Source: an uncultured Verrucomicrobia subdivision 3 bacterium (GTDB taxonomy: Bacteria > Verrucomicrobiota > Verrucomicrobiia > Limisphaerales > UBA11358). From it: DNA of 64,000 bases. The stretch's first letter is position 1, and the number at the start of each line of letters is the position of its first letter. The position numbers were made by a program, and so were the translations under genes. Shown piece by piece: positions 9,529-18,464 of this stretch. The stretch is from assembly GCA_903895255.1 (NCBI GenBank), contig CAITTG010000023.1, forward strand, positions 28,652 through 92,651. The letters are read 5' to 3'. The notes beneath the pieces are model-generated. The model was not told the origin of the DNA, ran no database searches, and was given only the letters and a program-made list of their open reading frames with translations.

Positions 9529-10803
9529 ATGAAGATCCTGCTGTCCACCTACTCCTGCTTCCCGGGCGAGACTTCCGAGCCCGGCAACGCCTGGCGGGCC
9601 ATCAATGAGGCGTTGCGCGAGCATGAGGTCTGGGCCGTTATTGCGGATGCCCATCAATACCGGGAGTTGACCGAACCGTGGCTCAAGGAGCATCCCCTGC
9701 CGAATTTTCATCCCATTTTTTACGGTCTCTCGCCCGCCTGGCAATGGCTGGGATCGCACGCGGCCACCGGCACGCTCTATTACCATCTCTGGCAGGAAAA
9801 ACTCCGGGAGCGCGTCCGGGAACTGCATGCCCGCGTCCAGTTTGATCTGGTGCACCATGTCACCTATGCGCGCTACTGGTCGCCCAGCGGTTTGCGGGTG
9901 CTGGATTTGCCCTTCATCTGGGGACCGGTCGGGGCCGCCGAAACTCCGCCGCGCAGCTTCGTCCGGGAACTGCCCCTGCGCCAGCAGGCCACCGAGGCCG
10001 CCCGCGATGGCATCCGCCAGCTCTGTGAGCAGGCGGGCTCCCTGCGAGCCACCGCCCGGGCCGCCACCATCGCCCTCGGCATCACCCGGGAAAGTTGCGC
10101 GGCCCTCACGCGTCTGGGTGCCCGCCGGGTCGAGCAAATGCCCCAGACGGCCATCCCGGACACCAGCCTGGCGGCCTTTTCGGCCCTGCCACCCATCCCG
10201 CCCGGCCCGTTGCGCGTGATCAGTGTGGGCCGCCTGGTGCATTGGAAAGGCTTTTACCTGGCCATCCGCGCGTTCGCGGAATTTGCCCGCACGAGTCCCG
10301 CGGCCGAGCTGTGGCTGGCGGGGGATGGCCCGTTTCGCGCCGAACTGGAGCGTACCGCCGCCCGGACCGGCCTGGCCGCTCGCATCAAGTTTCTGGGGGC
10401 GCTGGCTTACCCCGAGGTCCTGACCCGTTTGGGGCAGGCCCATGTCATGTTGCACCCCGCGCTGCACGAAGGCTTCGGCAATGTTTGCCTGGAAGCGCTC
10501 GCGGCCGGACGGCCGGTCGCCTGTCTCGATATTGGCGGCCCGGCCACCCAAGTGACCCCGGAAACTGGCTTTGCCGCGCCCGCCACCAACCCTGCCGAAG
10601 CCGTCACCGCCCTCGCCGGCTTTTTGCATCGGATTGACCGCGATCGCACGCTGCTCGCGGCCATGTCCGCCGCCGCCCGCGCGCATGTGGAGCGGCATTT
10701 CACCATGCGCGTGGTCAACGGCCGGATGCGGGAATTGTATGGCGAAGCCGTGGAACTCCACGCGGCGCGACCGGCTTCCCGCGGAACCCACCTTGCGCCA
10801 TGA
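9529..10803 (+). CDS. Glycosyltransferase family 4 (GT-B)
   Basis: The 424-residue enzyme starts MKILLSTYSCFPGETSEPGNAW. Its second Rossmann-like half contains ISVGRLVHWKGF (the group 1 donor domain entry) and the EX7E motif in HEGFGNVCLEALAAGRPV. It is expected to be cytoplasmic and to use a nucleotide sugar. Its stop overlaps the next start by 4 bp (ATGA), so it is translationally coupled to the following gene. It is the first gene of a plus-strand three-gene unit. Confidence 0.9.
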   Translation: MKILLSTYSCFPGETSEPGNAWRAINEALREHEVWAVIADAHQYRELTEPWLKEHPLPNFHPIFYGLSPAWQWLGSHAATGTLYYHLWQEKLRERVRELHARVQFDLVHHVTYARYWSPSGLRVLDLPFIWGPVGAAETPPRSFVRELPLRQQATEAARDGIRQLCEQAGSLRATARAATIALGITRESCAALTRLGARRVEQMPQTAIPDTSLAAFSALPPIPPGPLRVISVGRLVHWKGFYLAIRAFAEFARTSPAAELWLAGDGPFRAELERTAARTGLAARIKFLGALAYPEVLTRLGQAHVMLHPALHEGFGNVCLEALAAGRPVACLDIGGPATQVTPETGFAAPATNPAEAVTALAGFLHRIDRDRTLLAAMSAAARAHVERHFTMRVVNGRMRELYGEAVELHAARPASRGTHLAP

Positions 10804-11765
10804 GTGATCCCGCCAGCCTTGACCTCCTGAAAGCCGGCCGGGCCGCGGCTTATCAATTCACGGGGCGGGATAAACTCGCCGGGGCGCTGGGCGCGCTGCG
10901 CTTGCGGTGGTTTCCCCGGCGGGTGCTGGTGGCGGGACCTTACGTGGGGGAATTTGGCCATGAATTGATGGACTGGCAGCCCTGGGTGCGGGCGCAGATT
11001 TCCCGCTACGCGGAGGTCCATGTCATCACCTACCCGCAGCGCGATTACCTTTATCCCGGCTGCCGGGTTCATTATCACGACGTGGCCCTGGAAACCGCCG
11101 GTTACAAACACGGACGGTTGAGCCCCGCGCAACTGGACGCCATGGCCCGGAAAAAAGCGGTGGAACTGGGGCTTAAAAATTACGATGTGATGACCGCGCT
11201 GCACATCTGCACCTCCTATCATCAGCGCTACCTGTTGCCGGCGAAGTTTGAATTGTTGGGGGAAGCGCCCGCCGCCGGGGCTTTCCGGGACGTGGCGTTT
11301 CACTTCCGCCAAGTCAAGAAAACGGGGCCGGATCAGACGCGCAATTATCCCGTGGAGCTCTGTGACCAGGTGGTGGCGTTGAGCCGGGCGCAGGGGCTGA
11401 GCTTTTATTGCGTGGGCCATCCCCGCTATTCTTATTGTCCGCCGGGCGTGGAAGACCGCCGGACCGAGGATCTGGCCGCGAGCGTGGCCGCCATCCGCGG
11501 CGCCCGCCTGCTGGCGGGTGAATTGAGCGGCCCCATGCACCTGGCGCAACTGGCGGGCACGCCGATTCTGATCTGGGCCGATGGTCAATGGCGGCTCGAT
11601 AATTGCGAGCGCTGGAATGTCTTCCGGGTGCCTACGTACATTGTTGCCAACGACACGCACCAGCCGGAACCCGCCCGCGTGGTGCGAACCATCACGGAGG
11701 CACTGGCGGATTTACGCCAGCGGACCCATGATTTCCGTCAGCCCAGCTATACGCTGCCCGCCTAG
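10800..11765 (+). CDS. Putative GT-B-like glycosyltransferase, unassigned family
   Basis: This 321-residue soluble protein is not one I can place in a named family. Its first half has VLVAGPYVGEFGHELMDWQPWV. The C-terminal segment SVAAIRGARLLAGELSGPMHLAQLAGTPILIW resembles the donor-binding end of heptosyltransferase-like GT-B enzymes, where a Ser-Gly-x-x-H stretch follows a helix. Coupled translation with the upstream GT4 and position before a second GT4 support a role in the same glycan pathway. An alternative is a polysaccharide-modifying enzyme. Confidence 0.6.
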   Translation: MSDPASLDLLKAGRAAAYQFTGRDKLAGALGALRLRWFPRRVLVAGPYVGEFGHELMDWQPWVRAQISRYAEVHVITYPQRDYLYPGCRVHYHDVALETAGYKHGRLSPAQLDAMARKKAVELGLKNYDVMTALHICTSYHQRYLLPAKFELLGEAPAAGAFRDVAFHFRQVKKTGPDQTRNYPVELCDQVVALSRAQGLSFYCVGHPRYSYCPPGVEDRRTEDLAASVAAIRGARLLAGELSGPMHLAQLAGTPILIWADGQWRLDNCERWNVFRVPTYIVANDTHQPEPARVVRTITEALADLRQRTHDFRQPSYTLPA

Positions 11766-11797
11766 CCGCCCGGGTCCGCCACCCAACCCACTCCCAT

Positions 11798-12946
11798 ATG
11801 CGCATCGTCGTCTTGACCACGGACAACCGCGAAGCCCACAAGGATTACGCCAATCCCCAGCCGCATTTTGGCCCGGCCCCGGAGGCGATTTTGCAGGGCC
11901 TGGCCTTGATGCCGGAACTGGAGGTGCATGTGGTGGCCTGCCTGCGCCAGCCCGTGGCCGCGCCCGCCAAAATTGGCCCCAACCTGTATTATCACCGCCT
12001 GCTCGTCCCCAAGCTGGGCTGGATGCGGACGCTGTATCTGGGCTGCATTCTAGCCGCCCGGAGAAAAATTCAGGAACTAAAGCCGGACCTGGTCCACGGG
12101 CAGGGCACGGAGCGCGACTGTGCGGTGAGCGCCGTCCTGGCCGGTTTCCCCAATGTCCTGACCATTCATGGCAACATGCGGGCGATTGCGGAATGTTATT
12201 CGGCGCGGGTGGGGAGTTTTCACTGGCTGGCCGCCCGCCTGGAGGTGTTTGCCCTGCGGCGCACCGCCGGGGTGTTTTGCAACTCCGCTTACACGGAAAA
12301 GCTGGTGGCGCCCCGCACCCCCAAAGTATGGCGGGTGGCCAACCCCCTCCGCCTGCCATTTTTTGACACGCCGCTGCCGGACACCCAGCGGCCGCCGGTG
12401 CTGCTCAATATCGGCATGATGGAACCGCGCAAGCAGCAGCTTCAGCTTCTCAAACTGGCCGGGAACCTCTGGCGGCGCGGCCTGAAATTTGAACTGCACC
12501 TGGCGGGCAACCGCGAGGAAACCACCCCCTACGGCATGGCCGTCGCCCAGGAACTGGCCGTGGCCGAAAAGGCCGGCTATGCGCAGCATCTGGGCATGCT
12601 CCCGGCTGACCGGCTGATTGCCGTGATGGACGCCGCGTCGGCGCTGGTCCACGTGCCCACCGAAGAATCGTTCGGCCTGGTGGTGGCGGAGGCGATGGCC
12701 CGCAATTTGAAGTTTTTCGGCGCGGCCATCGGCGGCGTGGTGGATATCGCCACGGGCGTGGCGGGGGCGGAGCTGTTTGCCCCGCAAGACTGGGACGCGC
12801 TGGAAAACGCTCTGGCCCGGTGGATTCAGGCGGGCTGCCCCCGTCCGACCACCGCCGCCACCACCATGCGGGAACGGTATCATCCCCAAGTCATCGGCCG
12901 GCGGCACTTGGAAATTTATCAGGAAGTGCTCCGGGCGCGGGGCTAA
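11798..12946 (+). CDS. Glycosyltransferase family 4 (GT-B)
   Basis: The 382-residue protein has the group 1 fold: an N-terminal acceptor domain beginning MRIVVLTTDNREAHKDYANPQ and a C-terminal donor domain with PTEESFGLVVAEAMARN, the EX7E motif. LLNIGMMEPRKQQLQLL marks the entry into the donor domain. It follows the upstream gene by 32 bp and ends the plus-strand sugar operon ahead of the tol cluster. Confidence 0.88.
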   Translation: MRIVVLTTDNREAHKDYANPQPHFGPAPEAILQGLALMPELEVHVVACLRQPVAAPAKIGPNLYYHRLLVPKLGWMRTLYLGCILAARRKIQELKPDLVHGQGTERDCAVSAVLAGFPNVLTIHGNMRAIAECYSARVGSFHWLAARLEVFALRRTAGVFCNSAYTEKLVAPRTPKVWRVANPLRLPFFDTPLPDTQRPPVLLNIGMMEPRKQQLQLLKLAGNLWRRGLKFELHLAGNREETTPYGMAVAQELAVAEKAGYAQHLGMLPADRLIAVMDAASALVHVPTEESFGLVVAEAMARNLKFFGAAIGGVVDIATGVAGAELFAPQDWDALENALARWIQAGCPRPTTAATTMRERYHPQVIGRRHLEIYQEVLRARG

Positions 12947-13016
12947 CCTCCTTCCCCCCCCATTTTTCCACCAAAAAGACTTGGCTTTTCGGGGGGCGCG
13001 CACTATTAATCTCCTT

Positions 13017-13072
13017 GGCAGGTCGTTTTACGACCGCCTGCCGTCTGACTGCTACGGTTCCTCACGGTCAGA
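13017..13072. repeat. Two tandem hairpins upstream of tolQ
   Basis: The first hairpin is at 13017-13042 (GGCAGG-TCGT / ACGA-CCTGCC with a bulge). The second is at 13044-13072 (TCTGAC / GTCAGA). No U tract follows, so neither looks like a simple terminator. They end only 11 bp before the tolQ ATG and would structure the mRNA leader. Confidence 0.5.
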
Positions 13073-13083
13073 TCACCAGTCGC

Positions 13084-13818
13084 ATGTTTATGGGTGAACT
13101 CTATCTATTTGCCGTCGCAGGAACCGCTTCCAACAAGTGGGAATTGGTCTATATTTGGGAACAGGCCACCATTGAGGCGCGGATCATCATTTTCTGCCTG
13201 ATCATCTTCAGCATCCTCGCGTGGTCGGTGATGGTCTCCAAGGCGCTCCAGATGAGCCGCGCGCGCAAGCTGAATCATTTCTTCAACGACGAATTCCACG
13301 CGCAAAAGTCCGTGCTGGAAATTTTCGACCGCAAATTGCAGGTGGAAGGCTGCCCGCTTTACGCCGTTTACCAGGCTGGTTGTGTGAACCTGGACACCCG
13401 CCTGCGCGGTCCCGCCGGGGAACGCAATAAACAGCAAATCTCGCTCAAACACATGGAACATGTGAAACGCGCCATGGAAAACGTGGTGGCGCAGGAATCG
13501 CTCAAGCTCGAGTCCGGGCTCATTCTGCTGGCCATTGCCGTCAGCGGCGCGCCGTTCATCGGTTTGCTGGGGACCGTCTGGGGCGTGATGAGCACGTTTG
13601 CCGGCATCGCGCAGGAGGGCAGCGCCACGATGTCGGCCATGGCTCCCGGCGTCTCCGCCGCGCTGGTCACCACGGTGGCGGGCTTGCTGGTGGCGATCCC
13701 CTCCATGTTTGGCTACAACTGGCTGGTGCACAACCTGCGCGCCTTCACGGTGGGCCTGGATAATTTCGCCCAGGAACTCGTTTCCCGCATGGAAACGGAA
13801 TTTCTGGCGGACGATTAA
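13084..13818 (+). CDS. tolQ: TolQ/ExbB/MotA proton channel protein
   Basis: The 244-residue inner-membrane protein has one N-terminal helix, a cytoplasmic loop and two C-terminal helices. The conserved block GAPFIGLLGTVWGVMSTFAGIA and the following ALVTTVAGLLVAIPSMFGYN are hallmarks of the TolQ/ExbB family. With TolR it forms the proton-driven motor that energises TolA. The ATG at 13084 was chosen because upstream in-frame codons translate into low-complexity sequence unlike the family; 13090 is an alternative. It begins a run of five genes in canonical tol order. Confidence 0.93.
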   Translation: MFMGELYLFAVAGTASNKWELVYIWEQATIEARIIIFCLIIFSILAWSVMVSKALQMSRARKLNHFFNDEFHAQKSVLEIFDRKLQVEGCPLYAVYQAGCVNLDTRLRGPAGERNKQQISLKHMEHVKRAMENVVAQESLKLESGLILLAIAVSGAPFIGLLGTVWGVMSTFAGIAQEGSATMSAMAPGVSAALVTTVAGLLVAIPSMFGYNWLVHNLRAFTVGLDNFAQELVSRMETEFLADD

Positions 13819-13835
13819 AGCAACCGGTCACGGCC

Positions 13836-14252
13836 ATGAGAAGGTTTTCCGAACGCAGCCATCTGGTGACTCTGAGTGAGATCAACATCACTCCGCTCCT
13901 GGACCTTGCCTTCGTGCTGCTGATCATCTTCGTAATCACCACGCCGTTGCTGGAGCAGAGCATCAACCTCAAGCTGCCCCACGGTGGCCGGACCAGCCAG
14001 GTGCTGGACAAGCGGAACATCCGCACCATCGAAATCACCAGCACCGGCTATTACAAGCTGGAAAAGCACAACCTGACCGAGGCCCAAATGATTTACCGGC
14101 TGGCCCAGGAGGGGCGGGACAATCCCAATTTGATCGCGTACATCCGCGTGGACAAGGACAGCCGTTACGAGCTGCTGGCGAAGCTGTTTGACACCTGCCA
14201 GCGTTATGGGATTACCATTTCCATGGCCACGGACCCGAAACCGGACCATTGA
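13836..14252 (+). CDS. tolR: TolR/ExbD biopolymer transport protein
   Basis: The 138-residue protein has a short cytoplasmic N-terminus, one membrane helix containing the proton-relay aspartate Asp23 in NITPLLDLAFVLLIIF, and a periplasmic domain. This is the ExbD/TolR architecture at its usual length. It follows tolQ by 17 bp and precedes tolA by 7 bp. Together TolQR would convert proton motive force into movement of TolA. Confidence 0.93.
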   Translation: MRRFSERSHLVTLSEINITPLLDLAFVLLIIFVITTPLLEQSINLKLPHGGRTSQVLDKRNIRTIEITSTGYYKLEKHNLTEAQMIYRLAQEGRDNPNLIAYIRVDKDSRYELLAKLFDTCQRYGITISMATDPKPDH

Positions 14253-14259
14253 GGGACGC

Positions 14260-15180
14260 ATGAACCCGCTCCAAAAAAAATGCATCATCGCCACCGCCGG
14301 CTGCCACCTGCTGCTGGTGGTCATTTTGTTTTTGGGCCCGGGCTTCTTCCGCCAGTCACCGCCGCCGGATAATCTCCCCGTGCTCAAAGTCCTTCCGGCC
14401 AACGCCGTGGACGCGGCCATGAGCAGCGGTTCCGTCGCTGCCCAAGCGGCGCCGCCGACCCCGGTCCCGCCCACGCCGACGGTCGTGCCGCCACCCACGC
14501 CCACACCGCCCTCGCCCGAACCACCAAAACCGGAGGTGGCGCCGACCCCCACGCCGCAGCCGGAAGTCCAGCCCGCCAAACCCGTGGAGCCTGTGGAGCC
14601 CGAGGTGCCGGACAAGCCGGATGACACCCCGGATCCCGCGCCCGCGCCCAAGCCGGTTAAGCATCATGACCTCAAGCATGACATCAGCCTGACGCCGGTG
14701 GTGCGCGTGGTGAACAAAAAGCACGTGCATGACACCACCGCCGAGGATCAAGCCGCGGCCGAGGAGGAAAAGGCGGAACACGCCGAAGCCCGCCGCCGGG
14801 CCGCCGCCATTGCCCGTCTGACCGGCAGTCTGGAGCACAACCTTAACGGCAGCACCGAAATCACCATGCCGGGGGCCGGCTCGCAGTCTTACGCCAACTA
14901 CGGGCAGATCGTGAAAAGCATTTACGAGAATGCCTGGAATCCTCCCGACAGCGCGGACAGTGACGAGGCCAGCCCCAAGGTGCGCGTGGTGATTGCCCGG
15001 GATGGCTCCGTGATTTCGGCACACATCGTCACGCCTTCCGGCGACCGGGCCCTGGACGAGTCCGTGCAGCGCACGCTGGACCGGGTCACTTTCATTCGCC
15101 CGTTTCCCGACGGCGCGACGGAAAATCAACGCTCTTACATCATCAACTTTAACCTCAAAGCCAAACGGATGCTCGGATGA
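14260..15180 (+). CDS. tolA: TolA/TonB-like energy transducer
   Basis: The 306-residue protein has one N-terminal membrane helix (CHLLLVVILFLGPGFF). A Pro/Thr/Glu/Val-rich periplasmic spacer of about 80 residues follows, then an alpha-helical charged stretch (AAEEEKAEHAEARRRAAAIA) and a C-terminal TonB_C/TolA domain (VRVVIARDGSVISAHIV...PSGDRALDESV). The Pro-rich spacer is more TonB-like than the Ala/Lys helix of E. coli TolA, but its place between tolR and tolB argues for TolA function. ATG 14260 was chosen over an upstream in-frame ATG at 14188 that lies inside tolR. Confidence 0.88.
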   Translation: MNPLQKKCIIATAGCHLLLVVILFLGPGFFRQSPPPDNLPVLKVLPANAVDAAMSSGSVAAQAAPPTPVPPTPTVVPPPTPTPPSPEPPKPEVAPTPTPQPEVQPAKPVEPVEPEVPDKPDDTPDPAPAPKPVKHHDLKHDISLTPVVRVVNKKHVHDTTAEDQAAAEEEKAEHAEARRRAAAIARLTGSLEHNLNGSTEITMPGAGSQSYANYGQIVKSIYENAWNPPDSADSDEASPKVRVVIARDGSVISAHIVTPSGDRALDESVQRTLDRVTFIRPFPDGATENQRSYIINFNLKAKRMLG

Positions 15181-16367
15181 AAACTAATTTGTATAACTCC
15201 CTTAAACCAGGCCTGGTCCTGGCGCTGGCTCTCACCATGCTGCAAGTCGCGCGGGCGGAGGACGAAATCACCATTGAACGCACGGCGGCCTCGCTGGGCC
15301 ACACCAAGCCCATTCCGGTCGCGCTGTCGGGTTTTGACGGCGAGGTGCTGGCGGTCCTCAAGTTCGACCTCTACGTGCAGGGTTTCGCCTTCACGACGCC
15401 GGAGGCCGCGCAGTACCAAATCTCCGGCACCGATGCCGGCAGCGTCACTGGCACCGTCACGGACACTGTCGCCCGCCAGGCAGTGCTCGCCCGCGCCTAT
15501 TCCGGCGCGAGTTTGCGGCGGCAGGCGCATTTCTTTGCAAATGACATCGTGCAGGCCATCAACCATGTGCCGGGCATCGGGCTGAGCAAAATTGCTTATA
15601 AGAAGGAAATTGCGCTCGGGCACGGGGAAATTTATGTGTCAGACTTTGATGGCTACAATCCGCAGGCCGTTACCCATGACGACACCATCGTGGCCGCGCC
15701 GTGTTGGGTGCCGGGCCGGCTGGCGCTCTACTACACCTCGTACTTCCCTGGCAACCCGGATATTTTTTACACCAGCCTGGGCACCGGGCAGCGGTCCATT
15801 GTGGCCAAATATTCGGGTTTGAACACGGCACCGGCGGTGTCGCCCGATGGCTCGCGGCTGGCCATGGTGCTCAGCCGCAGCGGCAAGCCGAACATCTGGG
15901 TGGCCAACGCGGACGGCACGGAGGCCAGGAAACTGACTTCGACCTCCGAGGATTCCTCCCCGTGCTGGTCGCCGGACGGCCAGTGGATTTGTTTTGCCAC
16001 CAAAATGCATGAGCGGCGCGTGCTGGCCAAGGTGCCGGCTGGTGGCGGCGAGGTGCAGGTGATTCACACCGTCGGGGTCTCCAACCCCACCGAACCGGAC
16101 TGGTCGCCGGACGGAAAATGGATCGCGTTTACCCGGCAGGCTTATGAATTTGACATTTGTGTGGTGCCGGCGGATGGCAGTCTGCCCCCGGCGGTGCTGG
16201 TGACGGGCGAGGACCCCTCCTGGTCCGCCAATTCGCGAACCCTGGTATTCACCCGCCGGACGAGCGGGGGAAGTTATGCGCTGTCTGTGCTTGACGTCAT
16301 GACCAAACAGGTCAAGGATATTAAGCGGATTTCGGGCAATGATTCCCAGCCGGCTTGGGCGCGCTAA
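15177..16367 (+). CDS. tolB: TolB periplasmic beta-propeller protein
   Basis: The 396-residue protein has a signal peptide ending near ARAED, an N-terminal alpha/beta domain, and a C-terminal beta-propeller. The propeller shows repeated WSPDG-type blades (SPDGSRLAMV, WSPDGQWICF, WSPDGKWIAF). It overlaps tolA by 4 bp (ATGA). TolB links the outer-membrane Pal to the inner-membrane TolQRA machine in the periplasm. Length is close to the family norm of about 430. Confidence 0.93.
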   Translation: MKTNLYNSLKPGLVLALALTMLQVARAEDEITIERTAASLGHTKPIPVALSGFDGEVLAVLKFDLYVQGFAFTTPEAAQYQISGTDAGSVTGTVTDTVARQAVLARAYSGASLRRQAHFFANDIVQAINHVPGIGLSKIAYKKEIALGHGEIYVSDFDGYNPQAVTHDDTIVAAPCWVPGRLALYYTSYFPGNPDIFYTSLGTGQRSIVAKYSGLNTAPAVSPDGSRLAMVLSRSGKPNIWVANADGTEARKLTSTSEDSSPCWSPDGQWICFATKMHERRVLAKVPAGGGEVQVIHTVGVSNPTEPDWSPDGKWIAFTRQAYEFDICVVPADGSLPPAVLVTGEDPSWSANSRTLVFTRRTSGGSYALSVLDVMTKQVKDIKRISGNDSQPAWAR

Positions 16368-16424
16368 CCGAACCACGAATTTAACTGATTAATTGGACTG
16401 AAAGAAACCAACACGATTTATTTT

Positions 16425-17075
16425 ATGAAAACGATGAAACTGATTACGCCCGTGACCCTGGCCCTGGCGGCGCTGCTGGCTGGCGCCGGCTGCCACCACC
16501 AGCCGACCAAACTGACCCAATTGCCCTCCTCCCCCGAGGCCCCCGTGGGGGAAGCGCCCGCGAGCACCACCGCGCCGACGGGATTGCCCCCGGCGACGCC
16601 CTATAATCCGGGTGGCGACACCGGGGTCAATGTATCCACGCCGAAGCCGGGTGAGGGCATTCCCACCACCGATTCGTCCCAGTTCGACGGCATGACGGAA
16701 GACCGCGCCGCCCTGGCCAACTACACCGTGCATTTCGAATTTGACAGCGCGGTCGTGAAAGATTCCGAAAGCGCCAACCTGCAAGCCGTGGCCACCGCTC
16801 TGGCCGCCGATGCCACCTTGAAACTGCTCATCGAAGGTCATTGCGATGAACGGGGTACCGAAGAGTACAATCGCTCGCTCGGTGAACGCCGCGCGCTGGC
16901 GCTCCGCGAATCCCTGGCCAAACTCAATCTGGACGCGGCCCGGGTGAAAACCATCAGCTACGGCAAGGACAAGCCGATCGATCCCGGTCATGACGCCGCC
17001 GCCTGGGCCAAGAACCGCCGGGGCGAATTCGTGCTGCTCCATCCGAACCCCAACGCCGCCGCTCCCAAGCCCTGA
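16425..17075 (+). CDS. pal: Peptidoglycan-associated lipoprotein Pal
   Basis: The 216-residue lipoprotein has a lipobox LLAGAGC (lipidated Cys23), a Pro/Ala/Thr-rich linker of about 75 residues, and an OmpA-like peptidoglycan-binding domain (FEFDSAVV, IEGHCDERGTEEYN, KNRRGEFVLLH). The TolQRAB-Pal order is intact, though no ybgF/cpoB follows. It anchors the outer membrane to peptidoglycan and helps constriction at division. The linker is longer than in E. coli Pal. A strong terminator lies 28 bp downstream. Confidence 0.95.
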   Translation: MKTMKLITPVTLALAALLAGAGCHHQPTKLTQLPSSPEAPVGEAPASTTAPTGLPPATPYNPGGDTGVNVSTPKPGEGIPTTDSSQFDGMTEDRAALANYTVHFEFDSAVVKDSESANLQAVATALAADATLKLLIEGHCDERGTEEYNRSLGERRALALRESLAKLNLDAARVKTISYGKDKPIDPGHDAAAWAKNRRGEFVLLHPNPNAAAPKP

Positions 17076-17102
17076 GCCGGGATAAACCGTCAACTCCTTC
17101 AC

Positions 17103-17129
17103 AAGGCCGCGCCCTGCGCGGCCTTTTTT
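17103..17129 (+). terminator. Rho-independent terminator after pal
   Basis: A perfect 9-bp stem (AAGGCCGCG at 17103-17111, CGCGGCCTT at 17117-17125) with a 5-nt loop is followed by TTTT. It closes the tol-pal operon and argues against any start for the next gene before about 17130. Confidence 0.9.
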
Positions 17130-17256
17130 GTTTTCTTTGGCGAAGCTGGGTGATTGGATTTCCCCTAAATTATGGGCTTTGAAAAATGACCTTTCCGCCG
17201 CCGCGCCCCACATGCGCTTGACAGTCGTCCACCACTCCCCCGATGCTGGACGCGAT

Positions 17257-18018
17257 ATGGCCCCTTCTCGTCGCCAGCCTGTGAAGCCGAAAAGACCCGC
17301 TACCCCCGCGCTTCCGGTGGCCATGGCCGCGGCCACCCCGCACTCACTCGCCGGCCTGGCGTACCGCGAAATTCGCAATCAGATTCTCCGCGGCGACCTG
17401 CCCGTGGGCGTCTCCCTGTCCCGGCGGAAACTTGCCGGTGAGCTTAAAATCAGCGTGCCGCCGGTGATGGAGGCCCTGCAGCGGTTGGAAAGCGAGGGCC
17501 TTGTGGAGAGCAAACCCCGCGTGGGCACCCGCGTGCGCGTGCCCACCCGACAGGACGTGGAGGACCGCTCCCTGTTGCGCGAGGCCTTGGAAATGCAGGC
17601 CGCCCGGCTTTTTGCCGAGCGGGCAACGCTGGCCGAAAAAAAAGAACTGGTGCAAATGGGGAGTCAGGTGGATCAGTTGTACGCCTCATGCGAGGACGGG
17701 GTTTCCAACCGGGATTTCCTCTTCTCCGTGAACACGTACCACATGAACCTCCACCTGCGCATCGCCGACTGCGCCCGCTGTCCGGTGCTGCGGGATGCCA
17801 TTGAGAAGGAGCAGGTGCTCGTGTTCAACTGGCTTTACGAAACGGCCGTCAAGCGCCGCACCCTCGCCTCGGATTATCACGCACGCCTGACCCGGGTGCT
17901 GGCCAAGGGCACGCCCCCGGAGGCCGCCGAGGCCATGCAGCAACACATCCGTCATGGCCTTCATGAGGTCCTTGACGGCCTGGTCCAATTGGAAGCCGGC
18001 CCGGCTGGCTGGCGCTAG
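17257..18018 (+). CDS. GntR family transcriptional regulator (FCD domain)
   Basis: The 253-residue protein has an N-terminal winged helix-turn-helix (IRNQILRGDLPVGVSLSRRKLAGELKIS...VMEALQRLESEGLVESKPRVGTRVRVP) and a C-terminal all-helical FCD effector domain beginning about residue 105 (RSLLREALEMQAARLFAE). FadR-type regulators usually sense a small organic acid. The start at 17257 is preferred because an earlier in-frame start at 17128 overlaps the pal terminator. ATG at 17212 is another option. Its target is unknown; it is a single-gene unit. Confidence 0.87.
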   Translation: MAPSRRQPVKPKRPATPALPVAMAAATPHSLAGLAYREIRNQILRGDLPVGVSLSRRKLAGELKISVPPVMEALQRLESEGLVESKPRVGTRVRVPTRQDVEDRSLLREALEMQAARLFAERATLAEKKELVQMGSQVDQLYASCEDGVSNRDFLFSVNTYHMNLHLRIADCARCPVLRDAIEKEQVLVFNWLYETAVKRRTLASDYHARLTRVLAKGTPPEAAEAMQQHIRHGLHEVLDGLVQLEAGPAGWR

Positions 18019-18119
18019 CCCGCCCATTACCGGTTCGAAACCTACCCAGCATCGGTCATTTTTTCTATTGCAACCGGGGGCGCGAGGATTTAACGTCGAT
18101 GTAACATTTAAATTTACCT

Positions 18120-18347
18120 ATGTCGACCAATGTAAAAGACTCTTCGTCGGCTAACGATTTGCTGAAGAATTCCTCGCTTTACCGCGAGTTTCAGGCCGAG
18201 CGTGAGGAAATCCTGCGGCACAAGTGGATTGAATCCGAGAAAGCGGGCCGGGATATTGGCTTTGAACAGGCTCTGACGGACTGGATCATTAAACACCGTT
18301 CCAACTGGCGCCGCAATCGCCAGACCAGCCCGGCGGCCACGAATTAA
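18120..18347 (+). CDS. Small conserved-looking hypothetical protein
   Basis: This 75-residue soluble protein is rich in Glu, Arg and Lys. Its core, SSLYREFQAEREEILRHKW followed by GFEQALTDWIIKHR, looks like two amphipathic helices. The balanced charged composition, a clear ATG, and an AT-rich upstream region (about 18090-18119) suggest a real gene. I cannot assign a function. It lies 117 bp before pyrR on the same strand. The end is a low-complexity tail. Confidence 0.65.
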   Translation: MSTNVKDSSSANDLLKNSSLYREFQAEREEILRHKWIESEKAGRDIGFEQALTDWIIKHRSNWRRNRQTSPAATN

Positions 18348-18464
18348 CTAATTCTGCTCAAATTACTCCTTTAACGCCGGCCTGTGAGCCGGCCAAGGAA
18401 ATCATGCACGACCAACGCGCCCCCCGACCCGGCTGTGGCCGAGCGAGTCAGGCTGTTACCCAAT

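Noticed and set aside
9475..10791. 438-codon open frame on the minus strand
   Set aside because: Antisense to the GT4 gene at 9529; Gly/Arg-rich translation of a shadow type.
17128..17256. N-terminal extension of the GntR regulator
   Set aside because: The extension overlaps the pal terminator and has no domain character; ATG 17257 is preferred.
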